A program made the translations under genes and the position numbers. The notes below the pieces were generated by a model. It saw only the letters and a program-made list of their open reading frames with translations. It searched no databases and was not told the DNA's origin. A stretch of DNA of 64,000 nucleotides, from positions 126,666,556-126,730,555 of the forward strand of contig OZ038382.1 of the NCBI GenBank assembly GCA_964036045.1, in the 5' to 3' direction. Shown here piece after piece: positions 31,444 through 42,603 of the stretch; within the stretch, counting starts at the first letter, position 1, and the number at the start of each line of letters is the position of its first letter. Source of the DNA: Eutreptiella sp. 'Long Island Sound 2002'. Its lineage: Eukaryota; Euglenozoa; Euglenophyceae; Eutreptiales; Eutreptiaceae.

Positions 31444-31768
31444 CGCCATCTCCCACCTTCCTAGCTGCCAGGCTGTGCATCCCGATGTCTTTGTATGCAC
31501 ACCTCAGGCACAGCCTAGGATTTGCAACTGCGCGTGCTAGCATCAAACTGTTTCAAATGCATGTAGTGGATAATGTCATCCTAGCATCGGAGACAATGAC
31601 GGGTGGCACCCACCCTACGTCACGCAGACCTGATCCCTATAGCATTGCGGACTGGCGTGAAACTAGCGCGCTGCGAACCCTGCCTGACACATCGAAGTGA
31701 GACAATTTATGTTGTTTTTGCTCCGTTGCGTGCATGCCTTGTCCCCCTGCACTCCATAGTATAGCACA
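31444..31768. other. Intergenic sequence upstream of a split ORF
   Basis: No domain is recognised. A plus-strand frame runs from the palindrome cluster to 31700 but its start is inside the repeats. No clear TATA box before the ATG at 31769. Confidence 0.35.
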
Positions 31769-32045
31769 ATGCCGAAGAGAGATAGAAACCGGAGACGGCG
31801 AAATGCTCACAAAGCCTCAAAAGCCTTCAAAAGCTCACTTGGAGGGAAAAACAAAGAGGACGCCTCAGATCATGCACCCGTCAGCTCGTCTGATGGCACA
31901 GCGTCAGACATTGGTTCTGACCAGTACACTCCTATCAATTCGTCCGCAACCTGCAGTTCGCGTAGTCCCACACCTTCCGTGTCACCTGCGCGCTGTCCTG
32001 CCCCCCAGCCTCAGTCGGATATACCCCCGTTCCCCGCCCCGCTGC
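31769..32045 (+). pseudogene. 5' part of an unknown ORF split by element C
   Basis: Starts MPKRDRNRRRRNAHKASKAF: a strongly basic N-terminus followed by a Ser/Thr/Asp-rich and then Pro-rich linker, all apparently disordered. The frame runs into the element C LTR after the target duplication GCTGC at 32041-32045. The frame resumes exactly in phase at 43406, beyond the second copy of GCTGC: 277 + 467 bases = 744 = 248 codons including the stop. This arithmetic, the same Pro-rich character on both sides and the absence of stops argue that this was an intact ORF before insertion. I do not recognise the family; it may be a host gene or an ORF of another repeat. Confidence 0.6.
32041..32045. other. 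Target-site duplication GCTGC of element C, left copy
   Basis: GCTGC directly precedes the left LTR and follows the right LTR at 43401-43405. Five bases is the usual Ty3/gypsy length, and removing the element with one copy restores an open frame. Confidence 0.88.
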
Positions 32046-32831
32046 AGAAAGGTTTATAGTGGTTTCAACACTGTGTTTTTGTCTCTCCTGCTGCTTGCTG
32101 CTGGTGTAGGGTTTCCTGCTGCTTGTTTTTGGAGATGAAAACCTTTTGTTTGCTGAAATACAGTCAATCCAGGATAGCCCAAGCCAGAGGTGTGCAAGGA
32201 GAAGAGAATCAGGATCAAAGCATGAAGGGCTGCAGTGTAAACAGTGAAAGATGAAAGGATATTCACAGAAACTGCAACTCAGGTCAAATCGGAATGCATA
32301 TTCACAAAGATAGCTGAAATGTTTTGGAAAAGAGTTGGAAAACTGCCCCATGGTCACTCTATCTCCATAGTGCAATCTCAGGAGATGTGCACTCTTTGTT
32401 TTGGGTCCCATATGTGCTGAGGTGGCAGGGCATGTGGCGATGAGTTCACTGCCATGTCACATGGGATCTTCCTACTTAGCTAGGCTAACCAGGAATTGAA
32501 CCCAGGACCTCTCAAAAAGAGGTGCCCAGCCCCCTAGGGTGCATACCACTAGGATAGCTAAGAATTCATGGAAAAACATGGATAAATTCATAGGCTCTGC
32601 CCTGGATATGTCAGTGCTCAGTCAACTCAGGATAAGACGATTTGCCTCAGATTGAAAGGGGATTAAGGGGTCTACTCTATATCCTGATTGGGTGTTTGGT
32701 TCCATAGGTCAAAATGTGTTATCACCAGTTTTGGTGGGACCAATACTAAGATAAAAATGCCTGGATGCTCAGTGCATCTCTGATACAACTAGAGTATGCC
32801 TCAAAGCATTGGAAATACACTTTTTCTTACT
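32046..32831 (-). repeat. 3' LTR of element C
   Basis: 786 bp, matching 42615-43400 with about 22 substitutions and no length difference. The ends are AG...CT in place of TG...CA. The left border is fixed by the target duplication; the right border by the polypurine tract and by comparison with the other LTR. Confidence 0.95.
32484..32558 (-). other. tRNA-Lys(TTT)-like sequence inside the 3' LTR of element C
   Basis: The minus strand shows an anticodon arm with a perfect 5-bp stem and 7-base loop, ACCTC-TTTTTGA-GAGGT (32507-32523), anticodon TTT. Upstream is the A-box-like TAGTGGTATGC and downstream the B-box-like GGTTCAATTC. The D arm is enlarged and the T stem needs G-T pairs, so it is not a functional tRNA gene. 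It may be a captured SINE head or a pol III promoter relic. The 5' LTR carries it at 43053-43127. Confidence 0.5.
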
Positions 32832-32839
32832 CCCCCCTT
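32832..32839 (-). other. Polypurine tract of element C
   Basis: Minus strand AAGGGGGG followed directly by the LTR start AGTAAGAAAAAG. It independently supports the AG end of the LTR. Confidence 0.85.
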
Positions 32840-35099
32840 GTGCTGTGCTGGCCACCACTGTCGCATTGTAGGAAAAAGGGACTTTTTTCTTGGCCTTTCC
32901 TTGGTTTCCACATCTACTTTAAAATACCTATAGTTTCCCTCACACAGAAAAATGGGCGCTCACCATGGCTGGCGCTCTTTTGCTGCTCTGTTTGTAACAT
33001 TTCCTACAGAAGACTCAGCGCTCATGGCGCTGCAGGGGCTCCTGTGGCTTGGTTGGGTTAGTTTGGGAGCATGCCAGAACATGTGCATGTGCATCCCTCC
33101 CTCCAAGAGGCAGCGCGACACAAACCCAACGCAAGACACAATATACACACTCGCATGGGTTCTCGTAAACCTGCTGGCAACCTGTGACCTGTCTTAGGGC
33201 GAAGGGAGTCGTAAAAAAGTTAATTTGCCCCTTGGTGGGGTCTTGGGTTCTGCTCAGTCTCTCCACGCTGCTGCGCTTCGGCCAGAACAGAGCCTACTCA
33301 GCGAGGCTGCGCGTGGGTATCTGCAAAGGCAGGAATGGGAGAATTATGGACGAATCCACGCAAAAGCGAAGCGACGACATCAAAATCCGTCAAATGACGG
33401 CCTCGAATTTTTCTAAGACAACACACCTGAGCAGAATCCAATTGTGCATCAGAAGCAAATTTTTATAAAAATTATAGTCATCTCTAGATTTTTTAAATCA
33501 AGAAATTCCTACGCATAAAAAGGCGGCGCGCAGGAGCGGCTCCTAGCGAAGCGCCGGAAAATGCAGAAATAATGGCATTATAAACGTATGTCTCACGTAG
33601 TCTTGAAAATGACGAGACACACATTAATAAATAAACATACAGATTCCACCCACACTAATAGAAGTATCAAAAATCCAAGAATTCGAAAATCAACGAAAAA
33701 GACTTCAATGAATCAGGTATAAACTACAGGTATGCTCGTCTCGTATGCCGCATACACATTGCTTGTCTCGTGTCTCCGTGAAAGAGTCTTGTAGCAGCGC
33801 TAACAACGATAGGACACGATAGAGGGATTGATTAGAAAGATTGCAGATGATTAGAGGTCAGATGAGGGTGATTAGACATACACACAAGTGCATAGCAACG
33901 TTCTCCGCGTGCGCCCCGTTTTTCTCCTCACCTTGCTTCACTCCCCAGCGGTAGGTAAGGTAGGTACGCGCAGGTGGGGCCACCCCCTGGTGGAGTTCGA
34001 GATTGCGGTTAAAATGGGCAGGTTTGCCCAACACAGTTGTGCATGCTCGCGCATTCACACACACATTAAAGGGTAGGCCACGCGAAGTGCGCACGGTAAA
34101 CCTTGTTTAGGCTACCCAGGGGCTCCTCGGTACGTTCTTTAAGAGAACCTGAGGAGTCCCTTAACGCTTGCTTGCTTGACAGGCGTAGCTGATTCTTCAG
34201 CGTGTTTGCGGACAGTGTATTATAGGTCACACTGAGAACCGTATAATACGGGGAGTGTGGCTTGGTTCCTCCGCCGCAAAGGCCCCTTCATTTGCCTTTG
34301 CTTTACAGGTGGGCAGGTAGGGTGATTGGTGCAGCAGCATACCATTTTTTTCATGCCCTGCTAAACAAGGGCGCAGATCACACAAACAAGTAACTCCCCT
34401 CTGCCTGTGGCAGAGCAGGGAGTCTGACTCCATCGACATCTGCGCCGTGCACGCAAGAGCACCTCTTCCCTCCAAGCCCCAGCAGGGGAAACGCGTTGTG
34501 GCGTCCCCTGTTAGGCCACAGTTGCTTAGCAGCGCTGTGTTCTCTTGTCTTCTTCACAGGAGGGTCGCTAGGACCCACGACATGTTCTTCAGCAACACCC
34601 AGTAGAGTGTGCGTGTAGGAGTGGTAGTCCTGAGTGGGGGCTTGAGCCAGTTGCACCAGTGCTCGCCCACCAGGATGGTGCCACTGTAGGGTGTGTAGGA
34701 CCTGTAGTGCGTGTGTCACTGTCCCACCCGTTTCCCGCAATTTTAGCAGGGTTGGTGGGCTGTGGCAGTGGTTAGGTCAGTGTTTTGGCCACTTAGCAAA
34801 ACGGCATTTTCATGCCTTCATAGCTTTTGGCCACCCCTCCCTGTAGTAGACAGATAGGTAGGGAAAACAATACCTGGATTGGTACGCTGGGTATTCCCCA
34901 AAGGTTTTGCGCCAGCACAGAAATTGGGCGCTTAGGGGGGGGGAGACCCGGGGCGTACCCCGTGGCATCAATAAGCCAACCCTCCAGGTTTAGCAAGCGT
35001 GCAGACTTGGGTATAATTAGGACACCACTTCTGCGGCTTGCTCTCAGGACCTTAGGAATAGCACACTCACACATACGCTTTGGCAGGTAAGGGTAAGGT
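32840..35099 (-). other. Long 3' region of element C, apparently non-coding
   Basis: About 2.26 kb between the pol stop and the polypurine tract. Only short minus-strand frames occur (34227-34475, 34378-34740, 34793-35128), without recognisable domains. AT-rich from 33460 to 33880. It may hold an unrecognised nested insertion; no LTR pair or target duplication was found within it. Confidence 0.5.
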
Positions 35100-35621
35100 T
35101 CAGTCCCTAGCTTTAGTCTTGGAGGCAAGCGTCTCAGCGAGCCTCAGCAACTCACCAAGGTTGTTCTGGGACAAGTAGTCAACCAGAACTGAGTCTAGGC
35201 GTCCCTCAGGTAGAACAAATGCAGAGAAGGGCTCCCAGGTGGCCTCTTCGACTCCAAACCCTTCCCAGAGGGTGAGGAAGCGCCAACCCTGGCGATAGCG
35301 GTGACGTAGGACAGACTTCACCAGGTAGAAGCCTTCCTTAGCCATCTCCTCGGCGTTCATGTCGGGGAGTTCACCTTCAACTTCCATAGGGCTGGCAGCC
35401 CCCTGTAGGTCCAGAGCGGCGATTTCCTCGTCGTTCAGCTCCCACTCCTCCCCACAGAGGTCTTCAGGATCATGGTAACGCTTCAAGTGTTGAGCAGCGC
35501 ACACCAGGGTCCCCCCTAGACGGGGAGAACACCGCACGGTAATACGGTGTCCAGCCACTGATAGAATCTTGTACAGCCCGAAGTATGGGTCATCGCTGGT
35601 AGAGCGTGGCCAGGCGGGTAG
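35100..35621 (-). pseudogene. pol: pol of element C: C-terminal chromodomain-like segment
   Basis: Open from the TGA at 35622 to the natural stop TAG at 35100. The first residues (LPAWPRSTSDDPYFGLYKIL) belong to the integrase C-terminal domain. An acidic linker follows, then FYLVKSVLRHRYRQGWRFLT and WEGFGVEEATWEPFSAFV, a chromodomain-like fold with the expected W-x-G-[FY] and T-W-E-P features. It ends KTKARD. It lies in the same frame as all other parts of gag-pol. Confidence 0.82.
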
Positions 35622-37082
35622 TCAACTGTGGTGCACCAGCACCGCGTCGGCCTCTTGGTAGGTGGCCGGTACTCGGTGCTTGTTCTTCTTGTTCCACTGA
35701 CGCTCCCTCACTCTCTGGAGCAATGCCTTGGCCTTGTCCACCTTCGCTTGTTGCTCTCGGACCCATTCACCCACAGAAGAATGGGTGTCCTCTGGATAGG
35801 GGGCATGTAGGAACCATGCGGGGCGCCCTAGGAATAGCTCATGGGGCGAGTAGCCAGTAGCTGAACTCTCTTGGGAGTTCATCATCAAGGATATGACGGG
35901 GAGTAGTCTCACCCAGTCTCTGGTGCGTTCAGTTTTGCACCATATCCGTACATTCTCCTTCAGGACACGGATCTGTCGCTCACATAGGGGGTTGCTCGTG
36001 TGAGAGTAGGGAATCCCCGTAGACACCTGGACATTGAGGGATCTCAGGACCCTCCTGTACCAGCCAGTATCTGAGCGTACTCGTACGTCCTCATCAGAGT
36101 TGATCTCCTTGGGCGCCCCATAGACACAAAACCACTCCTCCAGGAGTATCTTGATAGTCTCCTCCCCGGTAATGTGCTTGGTACATGGGAACACCCTGGT
36201 AAACCTCGTCAACCCACAGGTTACCACGAGGGCGAAGTCATAGCCCCCGAACTTCGGCATCTCCGTGTAGTCCACGTATAGAACACTGTTAGCACAGTGA
36301 GGGATGGGCAGGGTCGAGTAGAGACCTCTGTCCCTGATATCCCCTGGTTTACAGGACCTGCACGGGCACTTGTCCACGATAGGCTGGAGGGTTTTCTGCA
36401 GTTGGTCGTCAGTCCACGTAGTGTGGAGCCACTGCTTGAACAGCCTCAGGGTACGGTCAGCACCCACATGACCGCTGGACTCATGGGTCCACTTCAGCAG
36501 CGCTGGGACTCTGTCACTAGGCACCACGATGCGGTCCTTGTGCCAGAGGTAGCTCTTGTCCCTCTTCCACTGGTCTTGGTTGACCAGGAGGGGTTCAAGG
36601 CGTTTCTCCAGGCGCTTGTAGATATCCCCGAACTCCTTCAGGTACTCCGATTGTTGGAGTCCATCCAGGGGGCGTATCATAGTCATGTTGAGGTCCAAGT
36701 GCATGTCCATACGGCTGAACGCCTCCTTAGCCAGCGCTTCAGACCGGGCACCAATCAGGGTGTCGAAGTTGTTGCGGCTGATGTAGTCGGCACACTCGTT
36801 CTTCACTCCCTGGATATGGTGTACCGTCAGCCGTAGTTGACTGAGGTAGGTCCACCAGCGCCGTAGCTTGGCCTTCTCAGGTGGGGGGCCCTTCTGGAAA
36901 CTGCGGACCGGTTCTTGGTCGCACAGCCAGACCACAGGGTTACTCCCCAGCAGTCGTGCTTGTGAGGATAGCACCAGCATACCCGCGAGCACCTCCTGCT
37001 CATAGGTGGAGTAGTTCCCCCTGGCCTGGTTCCACTTCCAGTTCCAGTGGCCCAGAGGTACTAGGACCCACTTGTCGTCAAG
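35622..37082 (-). pseudogene. pol: pol of element C: RNase H end and integrase
   Basis: Opens after TAA 37083-37085 and closes at TGA 35622-35624. It starts with the distal RNase H (YSTYEQEVLAGMLVLSS with the catalytic Glu; VVWLCDQEPVRSFQK with the third Asp). A linker with GVKNECADYISR follows, then the integrase zinc region (ESSGHVGADRTLRLF; CPCRSC) and the core, with Asp in YVDYTEMPKFG, Asp in the motif NSDEDVRVRS and Glu in NPLCERQIRVLKE. NSDED replaces the usual SDxGxxF, so this part has diverged, though the acidic residue itself is present. Downstream is the motif GYSPHELFLGR, typical of gypsy integrases. Confidence 0.88.
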
Positions 37083-39293
37083 TTAGCTGTGCTTGAAGGT
37101 TCCATCTCGGTTGAGACCTTCCGTCCCCCATTGGGGAATGGCCGAGTCGAACTCCTCCTTCTCTAGTGCTTGCCATTGGAACAACGTTCCACCACCGCCC
37201 ACATTGCTGGCGTCGGTCACCAGGATAATCTCCCCTTGTGCCCTAGGCACGCCCAAGCACTTAGCGTTGGCTACCTTGTCTTTGAGCTCGTCAAACGCTT
37301 GTTGCTCTTGTGGGCCCCAGCGCCAAGTAGTACTCTTCTTGATCAAGTCCGTCAGAACGGCGCTGGTGTAGGTGACGTTTTTGATGTGGCGGCGATAGAA
37401 GTTGCACGCCCCAATGAAACTGCGTACATCATGAAGTTCTTCCTTCGGGTCTTCGTGTCGTACCTTGGCATCCATCAGGGGTTTGGCCTTAGAGGCCGCT
37501 GGGGTCCACCACCCATAGCCAACATCAAACCCCAGGTACTGAATGGTCTCCTGCATGAACTCACACTTCTCCAGCTTGAGTCGCGTGTGGTTCTCCTGGC
37601 AGACCGCAAAGAACTCACCCAAGAGGATTAGGTGATCCTCCTGGGTATTGGTCCCGAGGCATACATCGTCGATGTGACCCTCCATCTGGGCACCACGGGA
37701 TATGAGCTCCTGCACCTTAGATCTCCTTCGTAGGATGGACAAGATCTTGTTCATCAGCTCTTGAAATAGAGCGGGTGCGTTAGCCACGCCAAACGGCATG
37801 ACCTTCCACTTGAACACCGTCCCCTGAGGGGTGATGAAGGCCAGTAGTTCCTGTGCGTTGGGCGTCAGGTCCACTTGCCAGAATCCGCTCCTCTTGTCCG
37901 TTTTGGTCTTGTAGCGACAGGAGGCTATCTTCTCCAGGGTAGACTCCATATTGGGAATGGACCCTGAGTGGTTCAGCGTCTTCTTGTTCAGCTCTCCGTA
38001 GTACAATACCAGCCGTTTGGCTGTAGACCCAGGTTTAGCCACCAGGAAACAGGGGCTGCAGTGTAGGGGGTAGTCCCCGTCCTTGTACTCCAGGACTAGG
38101 CCAGCGTCGATACATTCTTGTATTTGTCGCTCGATCTCGTCGGCCTGCTCTTTAGGAGCTGGATAGGGTCTCCTCCGGATCTTGTGACCCACGAACTCGG
38201 GTTTCAGCTTGAGGTCCATCTGTACCAGCTTGTCACATGAGGCTGGAGGGGGTAGTTCTCCGAACACCTCCAGATAGGTCCTTATAAGCTTCTGTACCCA
38301 CGGGTCCAACACCTTGATCTTGTCCTCCATGTCCTCGTCAGAGTGTAAGTTGCTTGCCCCCTGAGTAATAGACGTCGGGAGGTGGTCCTCCACCGACTCT
38401 TCGCTCGTGGTAGTGTCCTTCAGCCCCTGATAGGCATATAGAAGGTCTTGTTCAACCATCTCCGGTGGACGATGGCAACATAGGCACGCTCGAGGGGGTT
38501 CACATACACATTCCTCCGAGAGGTCGTCCTCCTCTGGGGTCCTCACATGGGCGCCCCACACGCTCTTCATAAGCTTAAGATCTACCTCCCTTTGCCAGGT
38601 GGTGATCTTCTGTTCGAGGTCCTCCTTCAATTGGGATAGGTCTCCCATACGTCCTTGCTTCAGTGGCCATGAGCTGCGGGTAGGCTTCGCGTAGCATAGC
38701 TTTTTCGCCACCAACTTCCTCTTGGAATCCACATACTCCCTGAGCCTGGATCGAGGTTCCAGCTCCTCGTCCACGGGGTCTTCAACCCTCATGGAGAGTA
38801 GGGGTCTCAGTGGGGCGACGTACTCGGCGTTCTCCACTTCCTCCACACAGGTCTGCACGAAGAAGGCGTCGTGCTCAGTTTCGTCATCTGAGTGGATAGA
38901 GCTAGGTAGCTCAGATAGTCCACACTCAGAGACTCCATCAGGGACAGGGACATGACAGGGAGAGTTGGGGGCGTTGGTGTCAGTCACGACGTACTCATCT
39001 CCTCCGGGTGTAGTCTCCACAGCATCTTGAGGTCGTAGGCGATCCTTCAAGTCACCCAAGGCGAGTTTGTCGCTTTCTCGTTGTATAGCCGGGACCAGAG
39101 TCTGGTCCAGATCCTCCCAGGGGATGGAGGTAAGACCTCCGTCCACCACGCTCAGCGTACTCCCCCATCCGGGTTTCCCAATAGGCGTCTTACGTCCCAG
39201 AGGCACGTAGATGGCCTCATCAGGTAACCGAACAGAGCTGATGGTCAGCCTGTCCAGGAGGTTTCGCCAGTATTCGTTGCCCCCATGGGCTCC
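37083..39293 (-). pseudogene. pol: pol of element C: reverse transcriptase and start of RNase H
   Basis: Open between TGA 39294-39296 and TAA 37083-37085. The first ~270 residues are an acidic spacer with a small Cys/His cluster (CVCEPPRACLCCHRPP). Reverse transcriptase motifs follow: IRRRPYPAPKEQADEIERQI, PCFLVAKPGS, TKTDKRSGFWQVDL with the first catalytic Asp, and EGHIDDVCLGTN, where the usual Y/F-x-D-D is H-I-D-D. Then KCEFMQETIQYLGF and VRSFIGACNFYRRHI, classic for the thumb. RNase H begins at EIILVTDASNVGGGG. The TAA removes the rest of RNase H. Confidence 0.9.
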
Positions 39294-39992
39294 TCAATCG
39301 GGGGAACACAGGACCATACGGGAACGTTCCAAGGCCACCTTGGTCAGCACCTTCCCCAGTTCACTGAAGCTGGGGTTCCCGTAGGCCATCCCGAAAGAGG
39401 GCCAGTAAAATTTGTAGCTGCAGTTCTTCCCCTTGCTGCAGTAAAGGTCCAGTACATGCTGCTTGTCGCTGGCGAACAACTCCACACTCGGGTCTTCTCG
39501 AGAGTAACCCAACTCCTTCAAACCTTGGTCTAGGACTTCCCGCAATAGTTGATAGTCCTCAGTTTTGGAGGCCGCCATCATGTTCGAGGGCTCCTCCTTC
39601 GATAGCCTCAGGTAACTCGAGGTATGTTCTGACTGCTCCAGTGGCACAGACTCTCTGCCACTGCCGTGGTCCACGTAGAGGAGGTAGGGCGCTTGCAGCG
39701 TCAGGGAGTGTATCTGGGAGTGCTGTACGAAGAAGTCAGTTCCCAGTACAAGGTCGAAGGCCTCAGTGTCCATCACATAGAACCGATGGGCGATAGTCCG
39801 GGAGCCCATAGGTACCTCCACTTCACAGTCCCCGCAGCTGTGCACCACATGTCCATCCCCCATACGTATAGCAGCGGTGGTCATGGTGTTCTTCAGGCTC
39901 CCACAAGGTAAACTTTTCTTGGCCACTATAGATATTGTGGCGCCAGTATCCAGTACCCCCAGGTATTCGCGTCCCCCTAGTCGGATACGTAC
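39294..39992 (-). pseudogene. pol: pol of element C: aspartic protease
   Basis: The frame opens after TGA 39993-39995 and closes at TGA 39294-39296. The active site reads YLGVLDTGATISIVAKK, with the catalytic Asp codon at 39948-39950. The second retropepsin hallmark appears as FDLVLGTDFFVQH. The remaining ~120 residues link to the reverse transcriptase. A further TGA-bounded piece of 12 codons (39996-40031) separates it from gag, all in the same frame. Confidence 0.87.
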
Positions 39993-40031
39993 TCAAAACA
40001 CCAGGTCTTGGGTGCCACCGGAGCGTCCTCG

Positions 40032-41768
40032 TCAGAACTCCGCGGGACAGGTCACCTCGAACCCCTTGTTCCGCAATTTGCGGGCCATCCTCATGAAACG
40101 GCTCCTCTTCTTAGCGTTGCCGTCATCACCACCTTCATGCTCACGCTTGGCTCCTTGTTCTTGCTGGGCCTGCGTTTGTGAGCGTGCGGTAGGACCAGAC
40201 TGCCCTCCAGAGGGCTCGGAGTTCCCCCCTGGATTGGGGTTGGGGTTGCCTCCGTTCTTGTCCTTGTTCTTGTTGTCGGGCTGGCGGTTAGCGCCTCCTC
40301 CTCGTCCACCTTGACCCTTGTCTTGGCCTTGACCACGTCCTTTCGACTTGCCCTTGCCGGAGTCGTTGCCTTTGCCTTTGCCTCCACCTTTGCCTGAGCC
40401 TTTGCCAGGATCTTCAGCCTTAAGCTTCGCCGATAGGCGTTGCTTATGGTAGCACTCATCCTCGTAGTGCTTCCGCTTCCCGCAGAATGCACACGTGATG
40501 TTGCACCTGTGGTGATCCGGCAGCTTCGCTTTGGCGCCGGTGTTCTTCCCCTGCTGCTTCCCCTGGACTACGAAGCAGTCTCGCTGCTCGCAGTCAGGGG
40601 CGTGCTGTAGGTGGCCCTGCTGGTCTCTGGCATCACACCAGAATAGCTCCTTCAGGTTCTCCATGATACGGGCGTGGGCTCGTTTGGAGGTAGTCCCCTG
40701 CCCAGGTCGGGACCCTTGGTACCCTTTGCCATGGCCTCCAGAACCTCCACCACCAGGACGGTAGTTGTTCAAGTGCTGATCGCTCTCCTTCTCCAGCGCC
40801 AGCTCCAGGAGTAGCACGCATAGATCCTCATAGCGGAGGGATCTAGCCTTGCGCTCCGCTGTCGAACGGCACTCGTCCAAAAGCTCTCGAGGGAGCTTGG
40901 CCACCAACCAGAACAGCAGGTCGTCGCTGCTGTAGGAACCGGGCGTCAGTCGTCCAGCCCAGTGATCCAGGTCAGCCAACAGCTCAGAGACCCTGCCAGG
41001 TTTGGGGTTGTTGGGCCGCACGGGCAGGTTCTTGATCTCGGCCCTGATGGAGAGGTCGGTTTCGTAGGTCGGGTACTGCCTCTCCAGGGCAACCAACACA
41101 GCGGCAAAGGTGGCGGAGTTAGTCACGATCTGCCTGACCTGCTTCTCCAGGTACTTGGTCTTGCAGCACTGCAGGAGCAGATCGCACTTGACTCGCCCAC
41201 TAGCGTGGGTTTGGCCGGTCAATCGGAGAAACCGGCCAAAATTCTCAGCGAACTCGCTGAGGTCCTTGCCTGTGAACTCAGGCAGGTTCACCACGATCTT
41301 GGAGGTGGCAATAGCCTTCGCCTCCTGAGACCTGCGTCCCTCAGGGCGTCGGGTCTTCTTCTTCTTCTTCTTCTTCTTCTTCCCCTTTGGGTCCTCGGGG
41401 TCCTCCGGGTCATCGTCCTCTGAGGGCGAAGTAGAAGTCATCGACGGCGGCTCGTCATCGGAGGGGTCTTCGCCTAGATCACTAGAGCCATAAGGCTCCA
41501 CGTCCACCATTGCCCTCAAGGCTGTCAGCCCCAGCCGGTCCAGCTCGGCCCTCGTAGAGTTCGTCACGTGGCTGTAGGGCGACTGGGCCGTTCTCGGTAC
41601 GAAAGGACTTCTCGGTATAGCTGCAGGAGTTGGCATCGGTCTGCTCCTCAGGCTCCCCAGGGTATTTGTCAACCCTGCTGCCAGGTGGTTGGCGTGTATT
41701 CGGTGGGGTGACATTCCGACCGTAGTAGGTGACGCTTGGGGCGGGATCATCAGGGGCTCCAGTTTCTC
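40032..41768 (-). pseudogene. gag: gag of element C: capsid and nucleocapsid part
   Basis: Open between two TGA codons (41769-41771 and 40032-40034). After a Ser/Pro-rich region and an acidic stretch comes a run of nine Lys (codons near 41356-41382). The capsid-like region follows: VNLPEFTGKDLSEFAENFGR resembles the start of many gypsy gag domains. The nucleocapsid has a standard zinc knuckle, CAFCGKRKHYEDEC (CX2CX4HX4C), flanked by Lys/Gly-rich repeats. It ends KGFEVTCPAEF before the stop. Upstream the same frame continues to the ATG at 42515. Confidence 0.85.
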
Positions 41769-42515
41769 TCAGATCTCTTGAGTGAGGTCGCCCACGATTT
41801 TTGAAGTGGCTCCTCGGAGCACCTCGTTGATATCCGACCGCGTCAGGGATCTGTTGGAGGATCTTCCTGATCCTCTACTCCTGCCACCAAGAGATTCAGG
41901 TCCTCTCCTCAACCCACTCAAGGTTGCATACCCAGGTGCATACCCAGGAACATCAACATAGGTTCCAGTAGCGGGGAGTGGATGGGGATATTCAGCCGCA
42001 TACCATCGCGGCGCAGAGCTGGAAGCCACCGGCTCACTGGCAGTAGTTGCCTCAGGGAGCGCAGTGGTAGGTGCGCCCATACCATAGGCGGGGTAGGGAG
42101 GCATGCCAGTAAAGCCTGTGCCCTCTGCCATAGGCAGGTTGGTTATGGGAGTGGATGTTGCGGCGGCTGGGTGTGGAATCGGGAGTGTGGTGGTTATAGG
42201 AGAGGGTGATGCGTGGAGGCCAGAAGCGCTTGGTGCGCCTTCGAAGGTAGGGTCATTCGTCAGGTCTTGCCCTTGTTCCTCTCCTTCCTCTGCTTCGTCC
42301 CCATCATCCTTCTCGCTCCCTCTTCTCCTCTTCACAGGCTGAGAGACCACCTCTTCCACTGACAGGGCCCCGAAGGCCGTCTGGAGTCCATCCAGCGAGT
42401 CCTCAGCCGCTTCCACTGGCCCATGTAAGGGCTCAGAAGGTACAGCGCCAGGTGCTGGCCTTGCCGGTGCCTCAGGCGCTGTCTTCACGTCGGCGTCCTC
42501 CTTCCTTGTATCCAT
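41769..42515 (-). pseudogene. gag: gag of element C: N-terminal part
   Basis: Starts MDTRKEDADVKTAPEAPARP at an ATG 99 bases from the LTR. It is 248 codons of Pro/Ala/Ser-rich, presumably disordered sequence with one KRRRGSEKDDGDEAEEGEE patch, ending GDLTQEI at a TGA. The next in-frame codons run without shift into the capsid part, so a single stop splits gag. CGA to TGA would explain it. Confidence 0.75.
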
Positions 42516-42603
42516 CTTCGTTCGCCCTTCTGCTTATATGTGCCTGTACTCGGCGCACTGGATGTACGGCGCTGGGTTGCTGCTGGTGCGCAGAGACAGA
42601 CTG

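Noticed and set aside
32484-32558. Functional tRNA-Lys gene
   Set aside because: The D arm is too long and the acceptor and T stems pair poorly; it is repeated with the LTR.
35100-42515. TGA reassigned to an amino acid in element C
   Set aside because: Elements A and B use sense codons where sister copies have stops, and a TAA also interrupts element C; CpG decay explains the TGA codons more simply.
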